Position numbers and translations under genes: made by a program. DNA of 64,000 bases from Prochlorococcus sp. AG-355-N16 (GTDB lineage Bacteria > Cyanobacteriota > Cyanobacteriia > PCC-6307 > Cyanobiaceae), in assembly GCA_003278545.1 (NCBI GenBank), contig QCEF01000005.1, positions 1-64,000 of the forward strand, in the 5' to 3' direction. Shown in pieces: positions 44,841 to 53,192 of the stretch (positions are counted from its first letter, which is position 1; the number at the start of each line of letters is the position of its first letter). The notes beneath the pieces are model-generated. The model had not been told where the DNA came from, made no database searches, and saw only the letters and a list, made by a program, of their open reading frames with translations.

Positions 44841-46375
44841 TTTTTTTTCTCTAAACTTGGTATCAATGTAATTGATGCAATAAGGCCTAAAATCATGATA
44901 AGAATAGCAGGTAATATAGCCTCTACCATTCTTTCATCTCCAGCATATTGATATATTCTCACAGATAATGTATCGAAATCAAATGGTCTTAAAATAAAAG
45001 TTATAGGTAATTCTTTTATAGTGTCAACAAAAACTAAAAGTGATCCTACGAATATTGGCCCTTGGAGAAGAGGTAGATAAATTCTTTTGATGATCCCCAG
45101 CCAATTCTCTCCCAGTCCAAGTGCTGCTTCATCAAGACTGGGAGAAATCCTCTCAAGACTTGAATCAATAGAACCCTTAGAGATAGTAAGAAATCGGACA
45201 AGATAACCCCAAATTAGTAAGCAAATAGCAATAAAATTAAATTTTGAAGAAGAAATGCTTATTAAAGATAAAGCTAAAACAGTGCCTGGGATTGCGTAAC
45301 CTATTCCTGCAAGATTTGTTACTAGTCCTAGTAATAAGCTTTTATTTGGGCGTCTGGCTAAGGAAATTATTAAGGAGAATAGCATCGCTATTAATGCAGT
45401 TAAAAGTCCTAGACTTATGGTCCTTAATGATAGGCTAAGTAATTCTATAGATAAACCTTTTTGAATTAGATCTATATTGAGTAGAACCCAAAAACATGGA
45501 ATCCCAAAAGAGAAAATTGGAGGAAATAAAGATATGATTATCGCTAAAAAAGCTCTAGTTTTGTTTAATTCCCATCCTTGAGAATCTTTTGATGCAGGAT
45601 TTTCACTCCACCTCCTTGATTTTCTTCTCGATAACTTTTCGAAAATAATTAAAGTGAAAATCATTAATAAGGCTACCAATGATAATCCAATAGCACTTTT
45701 TGGATTACCCTCAATTATCCAATTTTCAGCTATGCCAGTTGAAATACTTGGTATGTTTAATAATGCAAATGTACCTAACTCATTCATTACTTCCATACAC
45801 GCTAAACTTATTCCTGTTATTAGTGCTGGTAACGCCATTGGGAAAGCGATTTTAAAGAAGCTCTTCCAAGGCCCTACTCCTAATCCTCTACTAGCATTGA
45901 TTTGATTAACTCCAAATTTATTAAAACTTTCGTTAGCAAGAATGAATATATATGGATAAGTAGAAATTGAAAGTATTAATACCCCCCACCATAAGCCAGT
46001 TACTTGATACCCAAAAATACTTCCTAAATCCTGCAAAATAGCTGTTATTAGATATGCTGGGGCAGCTAGTGGAACTAGCTGACAAATACGGAGAACTTTT
46101 CTGAACTTAAAATCACAATTTGAAAGTAGCCATCCATTCAAAGTTCCTAACCCGCCACCAAAAAAACTTGTCAGTATTAGAACTTTTAAAGTACCTAATA
46201 CCTCTTCTCCTCCAGCAATACCTAATGAAAAATTTCCACTAATAATGTAATTAATTCCCTCTAGAAGAAAATTGGAAATTGGAATGATTACAAAGAGTGA
46301 AACAATAAACGCAGTGAAATAAAGAAAATTTAATTCTGTTAATGTTTTTTTTAAACCTTTAATGCGTATTTTCAA
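44837..46375 (-). CDS. Iron(III)-type ABC transporter permease, fused double domain
   Basis: The 512-aa protein has two tandem six-helix permease halves (about residues 1-250 and 270-512), each with an EAA-like loop (NASRGLGVGPWKSFFKIAFPMALP and EAALGLGENWLGIIKRIYLPLLQ). This is the FbpB/FutB pattern of ferric iron uptake, with thiamine transporters as the close alternative. The ATPase and binding protein are not adjacent. It lies 26 bp downstream of the His-rich GTPase gene on the same strand. Confidence 0.86.
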   Translation of the reverse strand: MKIRIKGLKKTLTELNFLYFTAFIVSLFVIIPISNFLLEGINYIISGNFSLGIAGGEEVLGTLKVLILTSFFGGGLGTLNGWLLSNCDFKFRKVLRICQLVPLAAPAYLITAILQDLGSIFGYQVTGLWWGVLILSISTYPYIFILANESFNKFGVNQINASRGLGVGPWKSFFKIAFPMALPALITGISLACMEVMNELGTFALLNIPSISTGIAENWIIEGNPKSAIGLSLVALLMIFTLIIFEKLSRRKSRRWSENPASKDSQGWELNKTRAFLAIIISLFPPIFSFGIPCFWVLLNIDLIQKGLSIELLSLSLRTISLGLLTALIAMLFSLIISLARRPNKSLLLGLVTNLAGIGYAIPGTVLALSLISISSSKFNFIAICLLIWGYLVRFLTISKGSIDSSLERISPSLDEAALGLGENWLGIIKRIYLPLLQGPIFVGSLLVFVDTIKELPITFILRPFDFDTLSVRIYQYAGDERMVEAILPAILIMILGLIASITLIPSLEKKN

Positions 46376-46401
46376 AAATTAATTAAATCCTAATATGAAC
46401 T

Positions 46402-47553
46402 CTAATCTGAATTAAATCTACATGATGACAGTTGTTTTTTAATAGTTTGATGATCTAAGTTTTTCCCAATTAAGACTATTTTGTTAGATTTTTCTTTTGT
46501 CCATTCCTCATCATCTAGAGAAAACCGCTTTCCAGATAGGTGAAAAATATGTTTTCTTTCACTTTCCATAAACCATAATATTCCTTTTGCTCTAAATACA
46601 TTTTGTGAGATTTGATTATCTAAGAAATATTGAAACTTTCTTAAGGAAAATGGTTCAAATGTCTCATAAGAAACTGAGGTGAAACCCTCGATATTATTGA
46701 TCAAATTGTGGGAATGAGAAGAGTGATCGTGGGAATGAGAAGAGTGATCGTGGGAATGAGAAGAGTGATCGTGGGAATGAGAAGAGTGATCGTGGGAATG
46801 AGAAGAGTGATCGTGGGAATGAGAAGAGTGATCGTGGGAATGAGATGAGTTATCGTGGGAATGAGAAGAGTGATCGTGGGAATGAGAAGAATTATCGTTT
46901 GAATTTTGTTCTACATTTTTTTTGTTTTTCTCGAATTCAAAAGTATCTGTCTCAAATAGACCCACGCTCATTATTGTATGTAATGCAACTTCACTATTAG
47001 TTGATCTCAAAATCCTTGGTTCTTTTTTTATTTTATTTATAAACTCCTCAATTTTGTTTAATTGTTTTTCATTCGCTAAATCAGATTTATTTAGAAGAAG
47101 GATATCTCCGTATAAAATTTGAGAATAAGCGACACTTGTATTATTAATTTCAAAATCAAAATTTTCTCCATCAATTACTGTGATTATAGAATCTAATCTT
47201 ACTTTTTCTCTCAGATCACCAGCCGCAAAAGTCATGGCTACTGGTAATGGATCTGCTAATCCAGTTGTTTCTACAATCAAATAGTCTAATTTTTCAGCTC
47301 TTTCTAAAACTTTGGTTACTGTATTTAATAATTCGCCATTAATAGAGCAACATATACATCCATTATTTAATTCGATCATATCTTCTGAGCCTTCTATTAT
47401 TAGTTCATTATCTATTCCGATCTCTCCAAATTCGTTGACTAACACAGCTGTTTTTATACCAACTTGATTTTTTAAAATATGATTCAGAAGTGTAGTTTTG
47501 CCAGAACCTAAAAATCCACTAATAATAGTAACTGGCAATAAATTTTTAGACAT
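46402..47553 (-). CDS. COG0523 metallochaperone GTPase with His-rich insert
   Basis: The 383-aa CobW/ZNG1-family G3E GTPase has Walker [10 protein letters not shown] (residues 13-21), the metal-binding CxCC in GCICCS (Cys66, 68, 69), an ETTGLADP segment and NKSD (155-158). Between the GTPase and the C-terminal CobW domain it holds nine DHSSHSH-type heptads (residues 220-282) containing 25 His. COG0523 proteins deliver Zn, Co or other metals to client proteins. Neighbours are an iron-type permease and a PCD-like enzyme, so a metal-homeostasis role is likely; the metal is unknown. Confidence 0.92.
   Translation of the reverse strand: MSKNLLPVTIISGFLGSGKTTLLNHILKNQVGIKTAVLVNEFGEIGIDNELIIEGSEDMIELNNGCICCSINGELLNTVTKVLERAEKLDYLIVETTGLADPLPVAMTFAAGDLREKVRLDSIITVIDGENFDFEINNTSVAYSQILYGDILLLNKSDLANEKQLNKIEEFINKIKKEPRILRSTNSEVALHTIMSVGLFETDTFEFEKNKKNVEQNSNDNSSHSHDHSSHSHDNSSHSHDHSSHSHDHSSHSHDHSSHSHDHSSHSHDHSSHSHDHSSHSHNLINNIEGFTSVSYETFEPFSLRKFQYFLDNQISQNVFRAKGILWFMESERKHIFHLSGKRFSLDDEEWTKEKSNKIVLIGKNLDHQTIKKQLSSCRFNSD
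46708..46896 (-). repeat. Nine-unit 21-bp tandem repeat (His-rich loop)
   Basis: Nine consecutive 21-bp units start at 46708 and every 21 bases after. Units 1-6 and 8 are identical; unit 7 (46834) differs at two bases and unit 9 (46876) at two. Each unit encodes one seven-residue Asp-His/Asn-Ser-Ser-His-Ser-His heptad. The repeat is coding, in frame and on the minus strand. Confidence 0.97.
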
Positions 47554-47582
47554 TTTGACTAGTTGAAAACAAGTTTATATTT

Positions 47583-47873
47583 TTATTGATCGAAAATTTT
47601 GTTGATTTCCGAAGCTAATGTTTGATCCAGATTTGTAATACCTCCTAGATCATGAGTATTTAATTTAATTATTACTTTTGCATAAACATTCTCCCAATTA
47701 GGATGATGATTATATCTTTCACAGATTAAAGCAACCTTAGTCATGAAAGCAAAGGCTTCAATAAAATTAGCGAAGTTAAATTCTTTTTGGATTTGTTTAG
47801 ATTTAATTTCCCAGCCAGGTATTTTGACAACTAATTCATTCAATTCTTCATCTTGCAAAATGTAGGGTTCCAT
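47583..47873 (-). CDS. phhB: Pterin-4a-carbinolamine dehydratase-like (PCD/PhhB)
   Basis: This 96-aa single-domain protein has the PCD motif ERYNHHPNW (about residues 52-60) with the paired His used in dehydration of 4a-hydroxy-tetrahydropterin, and the typical GWEI start (LVVKIPGWEIKSKQIQKEF). In bacteria without phenylalanine hydroxylase the role of PCD is less clear, and some are linked to pterin recycling for molybdopterin or to carboxysome assembly. It lies 29 bp upstream of the GTPase gene on the same strand. Confidence 0.9.
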   Translation of the reverse strand: MEPYILQDEELNELVVKIPGWEIKSKQIQKEFNFANFIEAFAFMTKVALICERYNHHPNWENVYAKVIIKLNTHDLGGITNLDQTLASEINKIFDQ

Positions 47874-47909
47874 TAAATAAGAAATCTAACTTACTACATT
47901 ATAAATATC

Positions 47910-48365
47910 TTATTTTTTCTCACCAATTATATGTACATTTATGATTCTTTGCTTTTGATTAAATCGATGTTCCCATAAATAAACTGCTTGCCATGTGCCC
48001 AGCATAATTTTCCCGTCTTGAAAACTCAAAGATAAACAAGTGTTGGTTAGGGATGTTTTAATATGTGCTGGCATATCGTCAGCCCCCTCTTGATAATGTT
48101 TATAGGATATTTCTTCTCTATCTTTTGATAAGGTTAAGTAGGAATCATAGGGAACTATCGATTGCATATACTTTTTTAGGTCCCTTAGCACATTTGGATC
48201 TGCGTTCTCATTAATAGTTAAACTGCAACTTGTATGAAGTGAAGTTAAATTTAAAATTCCTGAATGAAAGTTATTTTTTTCAATACATAAATTTAAATCA
48301 TATGTGATATCAATAAAACCCTCCCCATGGGTTATGAATTTTAATTTTGAAAATATTTGTTCCAT
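47910..48365 (-). CDS. YjbQ/UPF0047 family protein
   Basis: The 151-aa protein matches the secondary thiamine-phosphate synthase (YjbQ, UPF0047) family, with LTSLHTSCSLTINENADP, EGADDMPAHIKTSLT and the C-terminal GTWQAVYLWEHR-type segment with conserved His and Asp residues. The fold is a small beta-rich trimer with a metal-like site; the thiamine activity is weak and was shown only for a few members. It lies 36 bp upstream of the PCD-like gene on the same strand and is divergent from the M32 peptidase. Confidence 0.88.
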   Translation of the reverse strand: MEQIFSKLKFITHGEGFIDITYDLNLCIEKNNFHSGILNLTSLHTSCSLTINENADPNVLRDLKKYMQSIVPYDSYLTLSKDREEISYKHYQEGADDMPAHIKTSLTNTCLSLSFQDGKIMLGTWQAVYLWEHRFNQKQRIINVHIIGEKK

Positions 48366-48473
48366 TTAATGTAAAACTTAATTAATCAATATCTTATTAT
48401 GGATAAAGATGTTTGTTTTACTGCAGACATTAAAATTTTTATCTTAAGATAAATTTAATTTCCATTTAAATCT

Positions 48474-49979
48474 TTGGCTGAAACTCATTGGAATAAATTG
48501 GGTGCTTACCTTAAAGAAACACAAATATTAGGTTCAATCCAAAATACACTTTATTGGGATCAGAATACTGGAATGCCAAAGAAAGGTGCTTCTTGGAGGT
48601 CTGAACAACTTACTTATATTGCAAAAGTATTGCATGAAAGAAATTCTTCCGAGGAATTTTCTAATTTAATACAATCTGCTAAAAATGAACTATCAGATAT
48701 TGAACGAAATTCTGATAATCAACTTTTCATAAAAGATAAAGAAAGAAATATTAGTCTTTTATTGAAGGAATTTAATAGAGAAAGAAATTTAGATCCCCAA
48801 TTAGTTGAGTCCCTAGCAAAAGCAAAATCTAAAGGGTATGAAAGCTGGCAAGAAGCTAAGGAAAAATCAGATTTTAAAATTTTTCTTCCTTTCTTTGAAG
48901 AATTAGTCAAATTGCGGATTGAAGAGGCAAAACAAATATCTATTCATTGTTCACCTTGGGAGACATTAGCCCAACCCTTTGAGCCTGAATTAAATTTGAA
49001 ATGGTTGAATAAAATTTTTCAACCATTGAAAGAAACCATCCCAGGCTTGATTAGAGCAATTAACAAGTCTCAAAAAAATCATTGGAATTTAAGTCCAGAA
49101 TCTCAAAAAAATTTATGTTCTAAATTACTTGACGAGTTTGGAAGAGATAGAGATATCGTTGTTGTTGGACAATCTCCACATCCTTTCTCGATTACACTAG
49201 GGCCCAATGATTTTAGGATTACTACAAGAATTGTTGAAGGTGAACCATTATCAAGTTTTTTAGCAACTGCGCATGAGTGGGGGCATTCTATTTATGAGCA
49301 GGGTTTGCCATCTCAAAGTCATCAATGGTTTGCTTGGCCTTTAGGTCAAGCAACTTCTATGGGTATTCATGAAAGTCAATCTTTATTTTGGGAAAATAGA
49401 ATAGTTAAATCCAAATCCTTTTCAAAAAGATTTTTTAAAAAATTTGTTTCTGCTGGATGTTCTCTTAATAATTATTTAGAACTCTGGAAATCTATTAATC
49501 ATTTGGAAGCAGGATTAAATAGGGTTGAAGCGGATGAATTGACTTATGGTTTACACATATTAATTAGAACTGAACTTGAAATAGATTTAATTGAAAGAGG
49601 GTTACCTGCTGAAGATATTCCAACAGAATGGAATAAAAGATATGACGAACTCCTAGGAATTAAACCATCTAATGATTCAGAAGGTTGTCTTCAAGATGTT
49701 CATTGGAGTGAAGGGGCGTTTGGATATTTCCCCTCATATTTGTTAGGACATGTTATTAGTGCACAAATTTCAAATCAAATGGAAAGAGACATAGGTTTGA
49801 TTGACAACTTAATTGAAAATGGTGAATATCAAAAGATCATCTTTTGGTTAAAAAATAATATACATAAATATGGCAGATCAGTTAATTGCATGGAGTTGGT
49901 AAGAGCTGTAACTAATGAAGAACTATCGCCAAACTATTTTATTAATCATTTAAGGTCTAAAGTAAATGATTTTTGCTGA
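48474..49979 (+). CDS. Thermostable carboxypeptidase 1 family (M32)
   Basis: The 501-aa metallocarboxypeptidase has the zinc motif HEWGH at residues 267-271 and the downstream HESQS motif that supplies further ligands, plus the DPFHPFSI-like segment (QSPHPFSITLGPNDFRITTR). M32 enzymes release C-terminal residues, except proline, from peptides. The start is TTG 48474 ((M)AETHWNKLG). It is single between the divergent YjbQ-like gene and ppa (60-bp gap). A role in peptide turnover is inferred. Confidence 0.93.
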   Translation: MAETHWNKLGAYLKETQILGSIQNTLYWDQNTGMPKKGASWRSEQLTYIAKVLHERNSSEEFSNLIQSAKNELSDIERNSDNQLFIKDKERNISLLLKEFNRERNLDPQLVESLAKAKSKGYESWQEAKEKSDFKIFLPFFEELVKLRIEEAKQISIHCSPWETLAQPFEPELNLKWLNKIFQPLKETIPGLIRAINKSQKNHWNLSPESQKNLCSKLLDEFGRDRDIVVVGQSPHPFSITLGPNDFRITTRIVEGEPLSSFLATAHEWGHSIYEQGLPSQSHQWFAWPLGQATSMGIHESQSLFWENRIVKSKSFSKRFFKKFVSAGCSLNNYLELWKSINHLEAGLNRVEADELTYGLHILIRTELEIDLIERGLPAEDIPTEWNKRYDELLGIKPSNDSEGCLQDVHWSEGAFGYFPSYLLGHVISAQISNQMERDIGLIDNLIENGEYQKIIFWLKNNIHKYGRSVNCMELVRAVTNEELSPNYFINHLRSKVNDFC

Positions 49980-50042
49980 AACATTACTTTTAAAGAATTT
50001 GTTTAGGTGTGAGGATGTAAGATAAACAAAAATAATTTCTTG

Positions 50043-50630
50043 ATGGCAAATCTAAATCAACCCCCAAGTAGGGTTACACCAAATTTATTACATATACTTA
50101 ATGCTTTCACTGATAGCTCAAATTCAATAGTTAACGCTATTGTTGAATTGAATTCTAATACTATAAATAAATATGAATTAATAACAGAAACGGGTCACCT
50201 TAAACTTGATAGAGTGGGTTATTCTTCACTTGCTTATCCCTTTGCCTATGGATGTATACCAAGGACTTGGGATGAAGATGGAGATCCACTTGATGTGGAA
50301 ATTGTTGGAGTAACTGAGCCATTGATTCCTGGATCAATTGTCGAGGCTAGGATTGTTGGGGTGATGAAATTTGATGATGGGGGAGAGGTGGATGATAAGG
50401 TAATAGCAGTTCTGGCAGATGATAAAAGAATGGATCATATTTCAAGTTTTAAAGACCTTGGAGAGCATTGGCTAAAAGAAACGACGTATTATTGGGAACA
50501 CTACAAAGATCTAAAAAAACCAGGAACTTGTACTGTTAATGGTTTTTTTGGGATAGAAGAAGCTGTTGAAGTAATTAAAGATTGTGAAGATAGATATAAA
50601 AAAGAAATTGATCCAAAATTAGTAAATTAG
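50043..50630 (+). CDS. ppa: Inorganic pyrophosphatase, family I
   Basis: This soluble Mg-dependent pyrophosphatase hydrolyses PPi formed in biosynthesis. The 195-aa protein has the signature DGDPLDV (in RTWDEDGDPLDVEIVG, about residues 81-87), the substrate Tyr in YPFAYGCIPRT, and the C-terminal LGEHWLKETTYYWEHYKDL segment. An N-terminal 20-residue extension precedes the core. ATG 50043 directly follows a TTG at 50040. The stop lies inside a palindrome shared with the convergent hemC gene. Confidence 0.95.
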   Translation: MANLNQPPSRVTPNLLHILNAFTDSSNSIVNAIVELNSNTINKYELITETGHLKLDRVGYSSLAYPFAYGCIPRTWDEDGDPLDVEIVGVTEPLIPGSIVEARIVGVMKFDDGGEVDDKVIAVLADDKRMDHISSFKDLGEHWLKETTYYWEHYKDLKKPGTCTVNGFFGIEEAVEVIKDCEDRYKKEIDPKLVN

Positions 50631-50637
50631 CTAATTT
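50624..50637. terminator. Short palindrome over the ppa and hemC stops
   Basis: A perfect 14-bp palindrome (aaattagctaattt) includes the ppa stop (50628-50630) and the first base of the hemC stop complement (50637-50639). A run of T follows on the plus strand. It looks like a compact bidirectional terminator but has few G/C pairs, so strength is uncertain. Confidence 0.45.
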
Positions 50638-51587
50638 TATTTTTCTCTAAATTTTTCAAATATTTCGCTTAGTATTTCTTCGGCACCTTGTTGCTTTAGT
50701 GTTTTAGCTAATTCTTTGCCTACTTCTTCGGGATCATTAATATTGCCAATATATTGATCTTTAATAAGCCTTTCTCCATCGAGAGATGCAACCATACCAG
50801 TAAGGCAAAGTTGTTCATTTTGAATTTTACTATTCACACCTATTGGCACTTGGCATCCCCCTTCAAGCTCTCTTAAAAAAGCTCTCTCCGCTAGACATCT
50901 CTGACTACTAGGTTGATCTTCCAAGACATTTATAATTTCTAAAACCTTTTTATCATCAGATTTACATTCAATACCTAATGCTCCTTGACCAACAGCATGA
51001 AGGGAAACCTCATTTGGAATAATCTGATGAATTCTTGATTCAAAACCCAATCTCTTTAACCCAGCAGCAGCAAGTATTATGCAATCAAATTCACCAGCAT
51101 CTAATTTTTCTATTCTCGTAATAACATTTCCCCTGATATCTTTAAATTCAAGATGTGGATACTTATTTCTTAATTGAGCAAGTCTTCTTAGGGAGCTTGT
51201 CCCTACAATTGAACCTGCGGGTAAAGTTTCTAATTTATAACAATCATTTTTTTTGTTTACTACTAAAGCATCAGCAGGATCTTCTCTTTTTGTTATACAC
51301 CCTAATTTAAGGCCGCTAGGTAAATTCGTTGGTAAATCTTTTAGAGAATGTACTGCTATGTCTGCCTGGCCAACAAGCATTTGTGCTTCAAGTTCTTTTG
51401 TAAATAAGCCTTTATCTCCTATTTTTGCTAAGGCTACATCAAGAATTTTATCTCCTTGAGTTGCCATGGCTTCTATAGATACCTCTAAATTGGGAATATT
51501 TTTTTCTAGTTGATCTTTAACCCATAAAGTTTGAACCATTGCTAGTTTGCTTCTTCTACTAGCTATTTTCAGTTTAAAATTAGTCAT
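50637..51587 (-). CDS. hemC: Porphobilinogen deaminase
   Basis: This enzyme polymerises four porphobilinogens into hydroxymethylbilane for all tetrapyrroles. The 316-aa protein starts [13 protein letters not shown], has the KDLPT segment ([13 protein letters not shown]), [12 protein letters not shown] and the dipyrromethane-cofactor Cys in [11 protein letters not shown] (about residue 240). It lies 96 bp downstream of the sigma factor gene on the same strand and is convergent with ppa. Confidence 0.96.
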   Translation of the reverse strand: MTNFKLKIASRRSKLAMVQTLWVKDQLEKNIPNLEVSIEAMATQGDKILDVALAKIGDKGLFTKELEAQMLVGQADIAVHSLKDLPTNLPSGLKLGCITKREDPADALVVNKKNDCYKLETLPAGSIVGTSSLRRLAQLRNKYPHLEFKDIRGNVITRIEKLDAGEFDCIILAAAGLKRLGFESRIHQIIPNEVSLHAVGQGALGIECKSDDKKVLEIINVLEDQPSSQRCLAERAFLRELEGGCQVPIGVNSKIQNEQLCLTGMVASLDGERLIKDQYIGNINDPEEVGKELAKTLKQQGAEEILSEIFEKFREK

Positions 51588-51683
51588 TAAATATTATTTT
51601 GAGTTTGAATTAAAATAAAGTCGAATATATTTTAAGCTATTCTTTTGCAAGTTTATAAAGCTGAAAATTATACTTAACTTTTT

Positions 51684-52865
51684 TTATTTTATATATTCTT
51701 TTAGAACCCCATTTCGATTTGGATGTCTAAGTTTTCTTAATGCTTTTGCCTCTATTTGTCTAATTCTTTCTCTCGTCACATCAAAAATCTGGCCAATTTC
51801 TTCAAGAGTTTTCATTCTTCCATCATCAATCCCATATCTCAATCTGAGAACATCTCTTTCTCTTGGACTTAGAGTGGCTAATACTCCTTCCAAATCTTCT
51901 CTTAATAAAGTTTTTGAAACATCTTGCTCTGGATTTTCTATATCAGCCTCTATAAAATCTCCGAGTCTTGAGTCTTCTTCTTTCCCTATTGGAGTTTCTA
52001 AAGAAATAGGAAGTTGCGCACTTTTAGCTATAAATCTTAATTTTTCAATTGTCATTTCCATACTTTCAGCAATTTCTTCTTCACTAGGTTTCCTACCAAA
52101 TTCTTGGCTAAGAACTTTTGTGGTTTTTTTAATTCTGGATATTGTCTCGTATAAGTGAACTGGCAATCTAATAGTTCTACTTTGATCCGCAATTGCTCTT
52201 GTAATAGCTTGGCGAATCCACCAAGTTGCGTATGTAGAGAATTTATAACCTTTCTCATGGTCAAATTTTTCAGCAGCCCTAATTAGACCCAAACTCCCCT
52301 CTTGGATTAAATCTTGAAATGATAAACCTCTATTCATATATTTCTTTGCAATGGAAACAACTAATCTTAAATTTGATTGAACCATTTTTTCTTTAGCTCT
52401 CCTCCCTAAAAGAAGTCTTCTTCTAAATTTGGGAAGAGGCATATCTATTAGTTCGGCCCATTCTCTAACTGATGGGAAATGCCCTTTCTCAGACTCATAC
52501 TGAGTTGCTAGTTCTTCTAATTGGAGTAAGTCAGCAATTTTTCTTGCAAGTTCAATTTCTTCATCTGGTCTTAAAAGTCTAATTCTTCCAATTTCTTGAA
52601 GATAAACTCTTATAGAATCTTCAGTATAGATACCTTTTGGGCCAAGCTTTATATTTCCAAGCCCTTTATCTTCTTCTTCAGATTCACTAAATTCATTATT
52701 TTTTTCAATACTGCTTTCGTTTAATTCTGAAGATGTCTGTAAATTTTGACTATTTTTAATTCCATCTTCTTCTACTACTGTTTCTAAATTTGTATTAATT
52801 TTTTTATTGATCTTTTTTTTTGAACTAGGCTTGGAATTCTTTGATTCTGCTGCGACTGGACACAT
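51684..52865 (-). CDS. rpoD: Principal RNA polymerase sigma factor, sigma-70 family
   Basis: This 393-aa group-1-type sigma factor has a variable N-terminal 75 residues rich in Lys, Glu and Ser, then region 1.2 ([17 protein letters not shown]), region 2 ([33 protein letters not shown], -10 recognition in [13 protein letters not shown]), region 3 and region 4 ([30 protein letters not shown], -35 recognition). Length and region 2.4 fit the primary cyanobacterial SigA rather than group 2, but group 2 cannot be fully excluded. It is divergent from priA. Confidence 0.92.
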   Translation of the reverse strand: MCPVAAESKNSKPSSKKKINKKINTNLETVVEEDGIKNSQNLQTSSELNESSIEKNNEFSESEEEDKGLGNIKLGPKGIYTEDSIRVYLQEIGRIRLLRPDEEIELARKIADLLQLEELATQYESEKGHFPSVREWAELIDMPLPKFRRRLLLGRRAKEKMVQSNLRLVVSIAKKYMNRGLSFQDLIQEGSLGLIRAAEKFDHEKGYKFSTYATWWIRQAITRAIADQSRTIRLPVHLYETISRIKKTTKVLSQEFGRKPSEEEIAESMEMTIEKLRFIAKSAQLPISLETPIGKEEDSRLGDFIEADIENPEQDVSKTLLREDLEGVLATLSPRERDVLRLRYGIDDGRMKTLEEIGQIFDVTRERIRQIEAKALRKLRHPNRNGVLKEYIK

Positions 52866-53188
52866 AATTGACTCCTTTCTACGGTGAATTTAACTAGATA
52901 AAATTTTATTTAGGGCTAATTTGAACATTTAGTAGTAAAGTTCCCCTTAATGCTTAAAAAACTTTTTTACAAAATGAGAAAAAGAAAAGTTTTCTAAATT
53001 GTTGAAAAATTTAAATAGTGCTATAGATTACCTAAAGTAAAAAGTCTTGGGATTTCTCAGACAGGCAGATCATTTTTTGAATTTTCAGTCAATGATCAAA
53101 GCTTCATGTCTCCCTTAAGAGCAGGATACTTACAATGTGCAAAAAACACTTTGTGGAATGTTCAACAATCCAATACTAAGAAAAAGTT
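52866..53188. other. Longest intergenic gap (rpoD/priA), 323 bp
   Basis: This divergent region must contain the promoters of rpoD and priA. It is AT-rich, and no RNA gene or strong hairpin is visible. It holds a short open frame with ATG at 53106 and TGA at 53190-53192 (28 codons) whose stop overlaps the priA TTG start. The frame is open further upstream without stops from 53019 but with no good start codon. Confidence 0.6.
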
Positions 53189-53192
53189 TTGA
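53106..53192 (+). CDS. Possible short upstream ORF before priA, 28 aa
   Basis: The frame ATG 53106 to TGA 53192 encodes MSPLRAGYLQCAKNTLWNVQ and eight further residues. Its TGA overlaps the priA TTG start (bases TTGA at 53189-53192), the geometry of translational coupling. No homolog comes to mind and the sequence has no clear domain. It could be a regulatory leader peptide, a small gene extending upstream from a non-standard start, or chance. Confidence 0.3.
   Translation: MSPLRAGYLQCAKNTLWNVQQSNTKKKF

Noticed and set aside
46708-46896. Tandem repeats as a CRISPR array
   Set aside because: The units are directly adjacent with no spacers, and they encode a His-rich protein segment inside a GTPase gene.
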